Assembly (NCBI GenBank): GCA_914767715.1
Contig: OU612069.1
Location: 12,213,387 to 12,273,386, forward strand
Direction: 5' to 3'
From: Membranipora membranacea
Taxonomy: Eukaryota; Bryozoa; Gymnolaemata; Cheilostomatida; Membraniporidae
Length of the DNA: 60,000 bases
The position numbers were made by a program, and so were the translations under genes. The notes under the pieces were generated by a model. The model was given only the letters and a program-made list of their open reading frames with translations. It was not told where the DNA came from and made no database searches. Below, piece by piece: positions 9,790 to 20,628 of this stretch (the stretch's first letter is position 1; each line of letters begins with the position of its first letter).

Positions 9790-10029
9790 GTTTGTTATGA
9801 ATCTGAAATTATCGCAGCGGTTTACCACTTGCAATGTGATCTGTTGAATAGTGTAATTCAATTGAGGGTTTTTGAATATGACCTAGTATCCATTTCCGAG
9901 TAATATCATTCTGCCTGCGAGTGATAACTTTAGGATTAAAGCCGAGGTTTGCGATGAAGTCACAATAAGTTTGAAATTGCTTCACCTTGTCACCTTAGCC
10001 TTTGACCCTGGTATAAAACTATTCTGTAG

Positions 10030-10202
10030 CTCACAACGATGCGCTCCTCTGTGTACAGAAGGTCAGGGAACACTTCTATAAGTACTCAGGCTATAAATGC
10101 AGTCAACATATCGGGTACTCAGATTTATAAAAGGAAACCAGGGGCCAAAAGGGACGTCTCGATCCTCCACAGAGCTAAAAAACCTTGGTATAAACATGAA
10201 CG
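10030..10202 (+). CDS. Possible upstream SLX4 exon B
   Basis: The acceptor is CTGTAG at 10024-10029 and the donor is GTTAGT at 10203. It starts in phase 0, matching exon A, and ends in phase 2 with CG. The product is Ser/Thr- and Lys/Arg-rich (for example IYKRKPGAKRDVSILHRAKK). There is no recognised domain. An ATG at 10039 could instead be a start codon. Confidence 0.35.
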
Positions 10203-10300
10203 GTTAGTGAAATTATTCGGAATTGTGAGAGCAATGGATGTTATTTCCGCAGATTTAGCACAGGCTAGATGATAAACCATGATCACTTTGCGCTCTCCAG

Positions 10301-10456
10301 GAGGAGACAACTCGTATTTAAAAGGGCACGGAAAAGTGTCAGATGTTGTGTGTTGCCTGTGGCGACAAATCCGAACGTTATTGATGAAAGCAAACACTTC
10401 TCTCATTCTGTGACATCATACAAAGAGGGGCCTTACGTGTTCACTGTGTCATGTTT
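10301..10456 (+). CDS. Possible upstream SLX4 exon C
   Basis: The acceptor CTCCAG ends at 10300 and a strong donor GTAAGC starts at 10457. The carried CG from exon B plus the first G completes an Arg codon, so the phase fits. The segment reads through KRARKSVRCCVLPV and DESKHFSHSV. Joined with GTAAGC it would leave the next exon (10674) out of frame. Either a weaker donor at 10453 is used or a small exon is missing. Confidence 0.3.
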
Positions 10457-10673
10457 GTAAGCAGTAGGAGAAGTTTGTCATTTCACACAGGTTAGAATTG
10501 GTTTAAATGTGTGGCTGATTAACTCAGCCTCATTCCTTGATAGAGACTCCACCTTAGCTATTGGAGAGAGGTGCTAGCTAACACTGAGCCACATCCAAAC
10601 TAGCAAGACCAACCTCTAGCTAATATTTACTACTCTAGTTTGTTTTCATTTATGTCTTGGCTTGTATTTATAG

Positions 10674-10939
10674 ACTTGGGGCGTCAGGCAGGTGATGATC
10701 CTGAAGTTGTGGTACCTGAGACACCCGATCATTCAGCTAAGAGAACACAGGCTAACAGAAGAATCATGACTGGAACGTCACCTGTGACCAGTACTCAGAT
10801 GTCCGCAGTAGCTAACAAGACGGGGTGTGCACGAGCCTCCCCTACTGTCGCACAAAAAGATATTGAGGCTGACCAGAGCACTATTAGACCGTTAGATGAC
10901 ACATCAAGCATAGATTGTACTGAAAGAGAGAAAGCTCTG
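10674..10939 (+). CDS. SLX4: SLX4 exon, disordered linker before BTB
   Basis: The acceptor is TTTATAG and the donor GTAAGA. It starts needing one carried base and ends in phase 0. The Ser/Thr/Pro-rich, acidic sequence (for example VVVPETPDHSAKR) has no fold that I recognise. It belongs to SLX4 because its phase joins directly to the BTB exon. Confidence 0.65.
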
Positions 10940-13900
10940 GTAAGAAAAACTCATAGTGGTTTCATATTTAATGAGATACTTTGATAATCCTAATCAGCCC
11001 AATCATTTGTTGGGCTAGTTTGAGAGACTTATTGTTAGTAAGTTTGAGAGACTTATTGTTGGCTAGCACAAATTTAGCTGGTAAAGGTTTGAGTTTAAGC
11101 CAGTCATGCATTCGACTTTTCAGGCCTGTACAAAATGATGATCATTTCCTCCTACTAATTCTTCGCTCCTCTAGGGTCTATGTAGCCTATTTGGTGGCTG
11201 TATCAAATTTTGTTGTTGCTTGCAGTTGTGTTTTAAACCTGTTGATGCATGTCATTTGTGTTTTTTGTCACATTAGAGGGGTGGTCATTCCTTAATACTG
11301 ACTTATGCCTTTGGAGTTGCCCCCTCTTTGACATAAAGGAAATAATTCTACAGCATTTTGTACCACGCCAAAATTTCTCAGCATGCGAGCTGGTTAAGTT
11401 CCTTGTGAATGTTGGATAGCCTAACACTTGTTTAAAGTATCCTGAAAGTTATACGCCACAAAAAATTTCTTCAGCATATTGAATATTTCTTATGTTTATC
11501 CAAATCTTATAAGCTCATAAATTATCCTTGTATTTTGTCATGCCTGGTGTACTGTTACTCGCTTGGTTACAGAGATTTCTGTGCTCCGGTGATTACATGT
11601 GTCGGTTACTTACAAACCCTGATTTCTCAGACGCTGTTATCAAGACTAACATTTGTGATATACCCATACATAAAGTTGTGCTAGCTTCAAGATATCCTCA
11701 ACTACATCAGGTTTGTGTGTGCACTGTGGGTGTTCATCTCAGGCTATACCAGCTACACGCTAGATGAGCCCACAGCTCACTTTTGTCTGGTTAATTCCAC
11801 ATAAGAGCTTACATTACAGCTGAGGTTGTATGTTAAACTTAATTCTTCTGATAAACAAACTACTTATCATTTAATTTTTTTTGTAGTGATAAATATATTA
11901 CAATTTTATTTGTGTCACTTTAATGTTATGTTACATGAGAGAGGTGTTATATCTGAAATTCCCCTAATTCAAAAAACATGTCGACGATGTTTTATATCTC
12001 ACTTCATTATCATGGTACATGAGAGAGGGTGTTATATCTGAAGTACCACAAATTCACAAACTTATTGTTGACGTTTTTGTTGGTAGCGATTATTGAGTGA
12101 GGATATGATTGACATGTCAGAACTGGCGTATGGTCATGTCTCAGCCTGGCTCAAGTATCTATACAATGGAGACGGCTCAGTACTAAACAGTATACCAACT
12201 CAAGTGTTACAGACTATAGCTAGCTCTATCCATAGGTAAGCGCTTATTGTTCACTAGAGTTTTGGAGGTTTGGCTCTGAGGGGGGGGGGGAGGATGGATT
12301 GTATATTAAATTCTTCAGACTACCATGTATATAAAAATGTCATGTCAATGACTGGTTTTCACACAGATGGGATAGTTAAGAGTTGAATATCATTATTTGA
12401 TTAATGGCTCGATGCGCAATTTGTCATGTCTCATACTCATGTGTATCTAAACGCTTTAGGTTCATCCAAGATGCCTCTGGCGATTCAGGTCAGAGAGACA
12501 CGACAAATGTGAGGAATTTAAGGTCTCCTCTATATTCGAGAGACAGACATGATACTTCAACTCAACAAAACCCAAATCCTGGTCTCAAGGCCAAAGTCAT
12601 CACAGAGAAACTCGACCGGAATAAGTTTATAGTGAGTCATGGTCTCCGTTATCGATCAGAATACCATTCCAATGCGGTCTGCCTGAGAAATGACTGCTTC
12701 ATGTGATTGTATCAGGCTTGTGTAATGGATAGCGTATTTATCCGACCCGAATGTTTGGAGCTCATTGGCAATTCTTGTTTTATTTCCAGATAATTTGATT
12801 GAGGCAGGCAGTTGGAGATCGAAAATATTTTCTGAATTTATCCTCAACCTTTTTGGATTATTTTACAGATGACCTCGACGCCTTTGGAGACCAGAAAGTC
12901 AAAAGGAAATGCCAGGGCAAAGATTCTCCAGGGGAGAGAAACGAGGCATAACTCTCATGAGAGCAGTAGTAGCTCCGTCACAGATAGACCAAGTTTGCTT
13001 ACGAAGCTGACACTCCATTCGAACTCATCACTGATGAGGAGAAAGAGAGGAAGACCACGCAAAAAGCCTCAGGACCCAACAGAAATAAAAACATCCAATC
13101 AAACAACTGCTGAACTGCAGAATATCACAAGAACCAGAAACCTCATCGGCGCCGACAATATCTCATCTATAAAACCAGATTGCTCGCCTTCTCTCAAAGA
13201 AGACCGCCGAGGCAGACCCAGGAAACTCCGCCCAACAGCAACAGCAGACAACGCGAATGTGACACTAAAAGAAGTGAAAGTTGAATTAACTCTTGACCCG
13301 ATTCCTTGTGCAGCCAATTGCAGCACTTCAGCAGAGGAACCAACAGTAGGCGCTGCTGTACAATCTGACCCTTGTAACAATACAACTTGGCTGAAAGGGA
13401 ATAAACTTCCTGTCAATGCACAAGGAAAGGAAATTGACTATAATATCCACAAGTTTACCGATAACAGCCTAACCGGACACAGCTATGGTTCCGTAACTAG
13501 GAGGGGTAGACCTCGTGGTTGAGGCACTGGACGAGGTAGAGGGCGACCCCGGAAATCTGCGCTATCGCCAGCAGGCCAATCAGTAGACAGGGGTACAACC
13601 CTGTCAACATCACCTAGCCCCAAGGTCGCACGAGGTACCCAGCCTATATTGCAGCATATGCCCAGTCATCCCACACATCCTAACTCACTGTTCAGTTTCA
13701 TGCCGCCCACCATGCGCTCCTCGGATGCAGTTGGTATGATGTGTAGAAATATCGAGTCTCAGGCTAATATGAATTCTTCAAACCATTTCGCTTTAGACAT
13801 TTCAGCGCCTGTGTTTGGTATGAATGCCTCACTCAGCATGGCCTCCGCTAGTAATCAGCTACAGAATATGGAGAAGATGATCAATATGGTCACACCAGCA

Positions 13901-16900
13901 GCTGTCCCAGACCTCTGCGGGAGTATGTGTTCTCCTCATAATCAACAATTGTATGGAATTGAGACTAGCAAACAACCGACCACTGATTGCCAATCACACA
14001 AGGACCAATCAGTTATCGGTGTGCCTCAAAAGATACCATCATCTTACAGAGATAGAGGACCCAGTAAAACAGACAAGAAGCCTGAGGCACCATCGCCATC
14101 AGCTGCGGATAAAGAGCCTGATGTTGCAGGTCAACCCCATGATGATCTAGATTTTACTCAGCAAGATGGTCACACAGTAGATGATCATTGTGCTACTGGA
14201 GGAGATGATGCACCGATCTCTTCAGATCTTGCAGTCAAAGATGGAGATCTTGACAGGGACATAGTGGACCAGGAGTCTGATTCTATAACTATCAGTGATG
14301 TACTAAGCCTTAATTTAGATACTAATAAAACAACTGATAACCCAGAAAAACCAAGCAATGAAACTGAAACGCAAGCAGAACAGCTTGTTCCTCAGAAACC
14401 ATGGACATCTTCCTTCTCAATTGATGATACTTTTGAATTGACAGTCTATGATATAAACGTGACACGTTGGCCTGCTGGTAGTCCAAAGAGGCCACCTGCA
14501 GCTTCTGTCAAGTCACCCTCTGCTACAACTCCTGGGAAGAAAGGAAAAGCACAGCCTGGTAGTGGTGACCTTCCTAACTTATCAATAGGAGCAGGTCCTC
14601 TTGGATTAAATTTAGACCAGGAGAGGGGTTCTGATGTTATTAACCTTGTGGCTGAGAACAAGCGTCCAACATCTCCGGATGGTGAGTGCAGCTGGTAAAT
14701 TGAGAGGTTGAATGGAATTATTCTAAAAAACCAATACAACTAAAGCTAATCGGCAGTTTTTGAGATGATGCTTAAACTACTAAATTTGTGCTCATCGATT
14801 CAGTAGAGCTCCAAGATAACTAATTGAGGCTTTAATCTCAGAATTATCCCCTAACAGGCAAATAATTTGCACAAACTTATTTTCAGAATCAGGGTATGAA
14901 ATTAACGCACTGGTGATGACGTCAAAAGTGTTCACTAGTCTTTTTGCGCGTTTGTCCTATTCCAGTGGCTTTCATCTCTTCTATACCAAAGTTCGACCAA
15001 TCTTCTCTATCTGCTTTTGTCTTCATAGGCCTATGAATGTATTCACACAAATAGAAATGCCATAAATTATGCTAGGGTTTTTTAATTTGATTGTTGGGGC
15101 CCTAAGTGTGCACAATTTTATGAGAAGTTGAACCTGCACCATATGACAGCCTCCCCACTCTCTATATTATTATCTCAAAACATACCATAACCCCACCACA
15201 CCAACACCTTGCCGTTAAAGACTACCCAAAGCCTAATACATGTTTATAGTCAGGCAGTTACTTATGAGAAAATTTTGTCAGATTTGCGTGGTAAAAAGAT
15301 TCAATGATCTACTTGGCTTTTGCTATTGAATGGTGGAAAGAGGGCATCCCATAAGGGAAGGTAACTCTCATCCCCTACACTATGATGTCACAGTGAGCAC
15401 ACCTTGGTCTTTGGGTAGTGTTTAAGTCTGGTAATTGAAAAACACTCCTTACTCATAATTTTCACCATTAATCTGCAGGTCATGTTATTCTGGATTTGCT
15501 GATCGTTTGGCCAACAGATGTCCGACAACCTGCTAGCAGGTTGATGGCAGCTGCTCTGCATCATATAACAGCTTTGCCCCTTAATTTATATCAAGACATA
15601 CCATAACTCATAATTTTCACCATTTATCTGCAGGTCATGTGGTGGACCTGCTGACACCTGACACACCGACTCACATACCTACTTGTGACACTGCTGCTGC
15701 TATCAATGTGACCTCTGACACTGATAAGCTAGCCACACATACCAGGGGAGATAATAATGAGCCTGCAGAGGTAGATACAGGAGGAGATAATTTGAGCTTG
15801 AGCACTCTTAACCATGAGGGTAACGATGGTGATAATATATCAGCGGGACAAACTACTGTTAAACCTGGTGAGTTTCACCATTGATATGAATTAATAGATC
15901 AGTTGTAAAATACATAATGTGGCTATTTTTGCAGATATGCCATCAGTATAGAACTTTGTGTCAGGATCTGAATAAAGCTATAAATCTGGCAGCTTTTTGG
16001 TTATGCATTGATTGACGTCCCAGTAACAACCTTCTAATACTCAGGCAAGCTGTTTGAAAAAAGTTTTACAAGGGTCAGCTATAGTAGATTCTGAACTTGT
16101 GGCCAATTGAAGAAGAGAAATGCTAGACTTTGCTAGGCTAGGTAAAGCGGCTAGGACTCAAAATTCAAACATTTCGGTGGTGTAATTTCAATTCTCTAGC
16201 TAATGATTACGATAATCAGAGCGGCTGACTAGTTTTAACATATGTATCCAATTCTCAACTGTTACAACATATCAACACGCTGCCATATTGTGGTAAATAG
16301 TGTTTGACATCAAGCATTGTACACTTTGACAGCATCCTTCAATGTCAGGGTCATGGTAAGTGAGCTGCTGGGTTGCTATTCTCACCAGAGATTAAATGCC
16401 TACACTTGGCTGTTGTGGGCCATTCACCCTAGCTGGACAAGGGAATCCGAAATAATACACTCCAAGAGTTTTCGACAATGATTTGGCGATAACCTCCGAG
16501 AAAAACAAAACTATATCATCTTGTCATTGGGTAATGTGATGTTGTCCATTCTTATTTCATGTGATCACATGGACTTCCTTGATATGATAGATGCAGATGT
16601 GGATCTGACAAACAGTGACTCTGAGCTTGACCTTACAGTCGACCTCACTCAAGATACGGTCAAACCTCTTTCATCAGTAGACAAAGTTACAGTGAAGCCC
16701 GCTCAGGAGCCGACTGTAGATTTGTTACCACCAGTTCAGTCCTCTACTGAAGAGGTGCAGGAAGGTGAGACTGATGTGTTGCTTACAGGTTGTTGATTTT
16801 TTTTTGCAAAAAATGTAGCATAAAAAAAGGTAAAGGCAATAGCAAATCAAAATGATTAACTGTCTGTCTGCCTGACTATTTTAGTAATTCACGGAAAGGA

Positions 16901-19900
16901 ATCATTTGAATTTGATGAATGTCTATTTTGATGTTTTCAGCACTGTTAGTTCCTATTTATTGAGCGTTGTTAGGGAATGCAATAAAAGAGATACGCTTGC
17001 AAAGAAATACCTATGATATTAATCTATCAAAATAAATTTTTCTTCCTTGTACAGGACACCAAGATACCAAAGCTGAGCAAGGGGACGGCTTAGATGATGA
17101 CTGGGACGTGTTCACCCCGTTCACCCCGTCAGCTCTTCCAGATGGTGCTGAGGCAATAGTACAGTCGACACCTGCTCAGTACAGTGGTGTTCGAAGGAGA
17201 GGCGCACACGAGGCTTTCATACCCAGTCCCTTCACTCCCATGCCTCACTATGAGGGTATGGATGATGAGTTATTAAAGGTGAGTTGTTTTATCTTGTTTA
17301 ACCAACTTTGCCAGCAAATGAGCTAACCGCCAATAAAATAAAATGCCAATAAAAGAAATAATTTATATTTGTTTTACGTTCCGCTTGGGGGAAGGGCAAA
17401 TCCAACAATAAATCAGATAAAAGACAACCCATTGCCCAGTATTTGGCACCACACATAGCTGTTATTAGGGCAAGAGCTTTTCGTCTACCTGTAGTTATGT
17501 CGGAGGGGTCAAAACCAAGTCTAGAAAATGGGTAGTGAAATGATTATTTATGATGTACCGTAAGATTGCCGTATCCATGTGCTTGAATATACCAAAATTG
17601 ACAATTTCAGAAAAAGTTGAGAGGTTTTGGATTGAGAGATAAAACGTCCAGGAAGAGAATGGTGGCAGCTCTCAGACAGGTCTATAAGGAGACACATTTA
17701 TATGAGACCGACACCTCCGCGGAGTGGACTGTCCTACCAACACCCAGTAAACCTGCACCGACGACAAGTCGCCCTTCAGGTCCACCTGCACCTTTAACTA
17801 GTCGCTCTACCACTCAATCAAAATCCAGTCTGTCTGAGAAAAATAAGAAAGCTTCCAAGTCTGCCTCCTCAGCCAAAAGAGGTGCTGAAACAGCAGCTGA
17901 GAAAGGGGCAAGCAAAGTAGGACGGAATGTGGAATCTGTGCCTCGTGTCACACAGATGGGCAGTAGTTCTACATCAGCTCAATCTGAGACAAGGCGGGTG
18001 GCTCGAGTAACACCCATGTCTCACACAATCACAGTAAGCTGCCAACTTTGAATTACTGCTAACTTCACAATGAGTTCCTGTAAAAATCAGAGACTGCTCA
18101 ACATTTTAATTTCAATACACATTTCCTTTTCCTTCCAGTATCAAATGACGATACTTGTACTGTGATAATTCTTAAAACTACAGGACATGTCACTTGAAAA
18201 GACCGTGGAGCGATCAGTTTATATCCATTGGATCCATTTGATGGGAGAACTGATTCAAGATTGAGGCATTTTTTTTATGTATGCACCTCTTCACTTCAGC
18301 CCTCAGATCAAAGGGCATTCCTGCAAAAATAATCGTAGCAAGCATAAGTGACCATGTATCAAATCACTTTTTTCTCACTCCTTCAACGCTGTAACGCCTT
18401 TGGTTTCTAAAGATACCTTTACCTGTATATTTCTCTTTATCAGAGTACTGCTGTATTAGATCAACCTAAAGCTGCCGGAGGGTCAGAAGGTCACGCTGTC
18501 GTCAGGTCAGAAGGTCACGCCGACACAGAGATAGACAGATTACTGGATGAAGTCGATGAGCTTCTGAGCAGTCGTGATGAAGATGACATTGTGTCAACAG
18601 GAAGTGATGTCATCTCAACCGCTAATGCTGAAGAGCTACAAACACAAGGACCTGGTGAAGAGGACACAAGGTAGGATAAATCTGATAGCCGTGTCTATTA
18701 TATAAAAAGTATTCGGGGTGGAATGACTAGCATTGGTTATTTTCCGAAGCCCTGTTCAAGTTAGTGTGCGACAGTTGTCATGAAAACGATCATGTTTTGG
18801 TTTTATTTTAAAGTTTAAGGAATAGGTTCATTGTCAATTTTTTTGTTGAAAATAATTTATAGGAAATGTTAACAAAAATATCGCCCATCACATGTGAATG
18901 CAACTATTATTGGTCATCTTAATATGGAATAGACTGTTCGATCCAATTGGCCTATATTCCCGTCAAACCATAGCAGCTCTTACACTTTCACAGTGACCTG
19001 AACTGCAGTAGAATTGGATTTTACTCCATCTCCCTTTGCATGGCATGGTATTTATAATCGAAAGCTGGTTAGATCTAAGAGTTGTCTTATCAAGAGGTGT
19101 GAAGATGACACATTTTACTTTGTCGGTTTTCTTGTCATCAGAATCCCGCGGACTGGTTTTATCATAATTATAGAAAAGATAACCTCTTATATTTCATTAT
19201 TCTTGCATGGAAACTCAATATCATCTGTTGGTGTTGTATCTTGTAATGACTCCTACTTTGGGACAGATCCCACGATTTCTATGAGTAAATCATTTGATTC
19301 TTTTTTTTTTCTAAATTTTAGCCCCTCAGAATCAGACACTGATACTGGTAAACTGATAACTCCTGATGACCTTGAGTTGACCTTGAAACAGCTAGTTCAA
19401 GGTCACAAGGAGCTCTATAACAGAATGCTCACTTATCAGGTAGTTATATCTTCTTGTTTTTAACGTTAGGTCGGCTTGCCAGAGAATATTAAAGTAAACT
19501 TGCTTTAATTTAAAGTTTCTATTGCCTACCAGTCAAGAGGGGGGGGGGGGGCAAAATAAGCAAAATCAAAACGAACTGGATCTGGGTCAATTTTTGTAAG
19601 ATTTTGTGATCCTTCTTTGAAAAGACTTATAGTGTTGCGGGCTTGAACAAACAATCAAGAGTGCTCCTCTCAATTGCCCAATTGCCTGTCTTACCATATC
19701 GCTGATTACATCAAGAAGAACGCCTGAGATTCATTTCTCTGAGTCATTTACGACTTTTTATTCCACCATCGCCACCCTATTTAACACAGTGTACATGTAT
19801 GATGGTTATTGGAGCTTACAATAGTGTATAACTGTCGTTCCAGGTTGCCAGCATAACTTTTTTAAATGTACTTGGAAATAAAAAAAGTTTAAAAGACGAA

Positions 19901-20628
19901 CCATCAGTTCCAGCATGGTATCCTCTCCTTTCCTCCAGCCTGCTCTGAGTTTGAAACTTATAGTTTGGTGATCTTCTGTACGCACTTGAACTGTGACTAT
20001 TTTTGGATGTATTTACAGATGATTCAGAGGTCTGAATTAATTGATCTGATTAAATCAGCTAAAATAAAATGTTCTACCAAACAGCTGGAAACTTTCTGCT
20101 TCAAACAGGTTAGTAGATGCACAAGTATTGATGTTTTATATGGAGCCTCAACTATGGTTAAGTGAACAAAACTCCATGGTGGCAAGCATTGTCACCTTGT
20201 GTGCTAGGCTACCCCAAAAATGCTACAGAAAGCCTTAGTGCTCTGTTGTTTTGATTGGTTAGCTCCATATAGCCATTAAGACCACCCGTATTGAATGCTG
20301 TGTCTTACTGCATATGCATGTGGGAGGGCTTAAATTTTACACCAATAATACAGAATCATCATGAACCATTATTATATGCCTGTATTCTGTTGGAGAGTTT
20401 TATGATCATAGGGGAAAACTTTGTAAATAGAGAATAAGATATAAATTAAAGATGAACGTATATTTTTGCGTACTAACACAAAGTTCCTTCCTGAATCAGA
20501 CCCTCTTATGATGATACCTTATGGTTATATTGTAGTGTATACCAGTGCAGAATAAACAAGATCAGTCCAGAAGACGTAAGAAACCTGCTCAGAAGAGCAA
20601 AGCTGCGTCACAACATAAGAAACAGTAG
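10674..20628 (+). CDS. SLX4: SLX4 structure-specific endonuclease scaffold (13 exons, 5' end unresolved)
   Basis: SLX4 (FANCP) is the nuclear scaffold that binds SLX1 and other nucleases to process Holliday junctions and DNA crosslinks. Exons: 10674-10939, 11573-11710, 12087-12235, 12460-12631, 12869-14681, 15634-15867, 16591-16764, 17055-17278, 17611-18033, 18444-18670, 19322-19439, 20019-20108 and 20536-20628. All junctions are GT-AG and all phases agree, giving about 1,373 codons after the first partial codon. In order it has a BTB domain (exons 2-3), four AT-hook motifs, SUMO-interaction-like motifs, a SAP domain beginning at FTPMPHYEGM, and the C-terminal domain ending in a basic tail. 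Human SLX4 is 1,834 residues, so N-terminal exons are probably missing. A TGA at 13520-13522 interrupts the longest exon. Confidence 0.88.
11573..11710 (+). CDS. SLX4: SLX4 exon, first half of BTB/POZ domain
   Basis: 46 codons, phase 0 at both ends, flanked by TTACAG and CAG|GTTTGT. The stretch CRLLTNPDFSDAVIKT followed by IPIHKVVLASRYP has the BTB signature: N-P-x-x-S-D-x, then H-K-x-V-L-x-x-R-x-P. In SLX4 this domain mediates dimerisation. The exon is short because the strand/helix boundary is split by the following intron. Confidence 0.85.
12087..12235 (+). CDS. SLX4: SLX4 exon, second half of BTB domain
   Basis: 149 bp, phase 0 in and phase 2 out (CAT AG|GTAAGC). It carries the HVSAWLKYLYNG segment typical of the BTB C-terminal part, followed by a helix. 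The acceptor GTTGGTAG is weak but the phase fits both neighbours. Confidence 0.8.
12460..12631 (+). CDS. SLX4: SLX4 exon, linker after BTB
   Basis: Flanked by CGCTTTAG and GTGAGT. The first base completes an Arg codon from the previous exon and the end is phase 0. The sequence is polar and Arg/Asp-rich with no recognised domain. The phase fit on both sides is the evidence. Confidence 0.7.
12869..14681 (+). CDS. SLX4: SLX4 large exon with four AT-hooks and an in-frame TGA
   Basis: Acceptor TTTTACAG, donor G|GTGAGT, phase 0 in and phase 1 out. About 604 codons stay in a single frame except for TGA at 13520-13522. AT-hook-like motifs occur as KRGRPRKK, RRGRPRKL, RRGRPRG (immediately before the TGA) and GRGRPRKS (just after it), implying minor-groove DNA binding. 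The rest is disordered, Ser/Thr/Asp-rich, and ends with a hydrophobic DVINLV core like a SUMO-interacting motif. Without the TGA the exon is intact. A CGA or GGA codon mutated to TGA would explain the reading. Confidence 0.8.
13520..13522 (+). other. SLX4: In-frame TGA inside the AT-hook cluster of SLX4
   Basis: The codons around it read CGT GGT TGA GGC ACT, and both sides are Gly/Arg-rich AT-hook sequence. There are no splice sites that could remove it. It is a single-base nonsense change, a sequencing error or a recoded stop. See the findings. Confidence 0.9.
14766..14939 (+). mobile_element. Partial MITE, family shared with 33592-33968
   Basis: Lies in the intron after the large SLX4 exon. 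It shares TTAAACTACT at the start and GGCAAATAATTTGCACAAAC and GGTATGAAAT later with the left half of the 377-bp inverted-repeat element at 33592-33968. Only one arm is present. Confidence 0.7.
15479..15539 (+). pseudogene. Duplicated pseudoexon upstream of the SLX4 SIM exon
   Basis: The acceptor region TCATAATTTTCACCATTAAT CTGCAG| and the first codons (GHV, then a hydrophobic run ending in LDLL) repeat the real exon start at 15634 about 155 bp downstream. A donor-like CAG|GTTGAT follows. Used as an exon it would end in phase 2 and break the frame, so it is a decayed duplicate exon. Confidence 0.6.
15634..15867 (+). CDS. SLX4: SLX4 exon with VVDLL motif
   Basis: Phase 1 at both ends, acceptor CTGCAG and donor G|GTGAGT. 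It begins GHVVDLLTPDTPTH, a hydrophobic core followed by acid/Thr residues, like a SUMO-interacting motif. SLX4 is known to bind SUMO through such motifs. Confidence 0.75.
16591..16764 (+). CDS. SLX4: SLX4 exon with VDLT repeats
   Basis: Phase 1 in and out, donor G|GTGAGA. The acceptor ATGATAG at 16584-16590 has a poor pyrimidine tract and is the least certain boundary. The product has DADVDLTNSDSELDLTVDLT and later TVDLLPP, up to three more SUMO-interaction-like cores in acidic context. Confidence 0.7.
17055..17278 (+). CDS. SLX4: SLX4 exon leading into the SAP domain
   Basis: Acceptor TTGTACAG, donor AAAG|GTGAG, phase 1 in and phase 0 out. It ends with SPFTPMPHYEGMDDELLK, the hallmark that precedes the SAP domain in animal SLX4 (TPMP...Y..M....LK). 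This is one of the strongest identifiers of the gene. Confidence 0.88.
17611..18033 (+). CDS. SLX4: SLX4 exon, SAP domain and Ser/Lys-rich linker
   Basis: 141 codons, phase 0 at both ends. It begins KKLRGFGLRDKTSRKRMVAA, continuing the SAP helix-turn-helix (L..FGLR......K..M...L...Y). A long Ser/Thr/Lys-rich disordered tail follows. Confidence 0.88.
18444..18670 (+). CDS. SLX4: SLX4 exon, acidic linker
   Basis: Flanked by TTTATCAG and GTAGGA, phase 0 in and phase 2 out. It contains a short internal repeat, SEGHAVVRSEGHAD, and an acidic helix (EIDRLLDEVDELL). No known domain. Confidence 0.75.
19322..19439 (+). CDS. SLX4: SLX4 exon, start of the C-terminal SLX1-binding domain
   Basis: A long T run then TTTTAG forms the acceptor, and the donor is CAG|GTAGTT. 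It encodes LTLKQLVQGHKELYNRMLTYQ, matching the first helix of the SLX4 C-terminal domain that holds the SLX1 nuclease. Phase 2 in and phase 0 out. Confidence 0.88.
20019..20108 (+). CDS. SLX4: SLX4 exon, C-terminal domain helices
   Basis: 30 codons, phase 0 both sides, acceptor TTTACAG and donor CAG|GTTAGT. It reads SELIDLIKSAKIKCSTKQLE, which corresponds to the family pattern L..L...L.......... LLDFL in the SLX1-binding fold. Confidence 0.85.
20536..20628 (+). CDS. SLX4: SLX4 last exon, basic C-terminal tail
   Basis: Acceptor TTGTAG, stop TAG at 20626-20628. It begins CIPV, which aligns with the C-I-T-F of other SLX4 proteins, and ends in a Lys/Arg/Gln-rich tail (RRRKKPAQKSKAA). Confidence 0.85.
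   Translation, partial: CIPVQNKQDQSRRRKKPAQKSKAASQHKKQ

Noticed and set aside
13520-13522. Selenocysteine codon
   Set aside because: The context is Arg/Gly-rich DNA-binding sequence with no redox motif, and no SECIS element was recognised near the SLX4 3' end.
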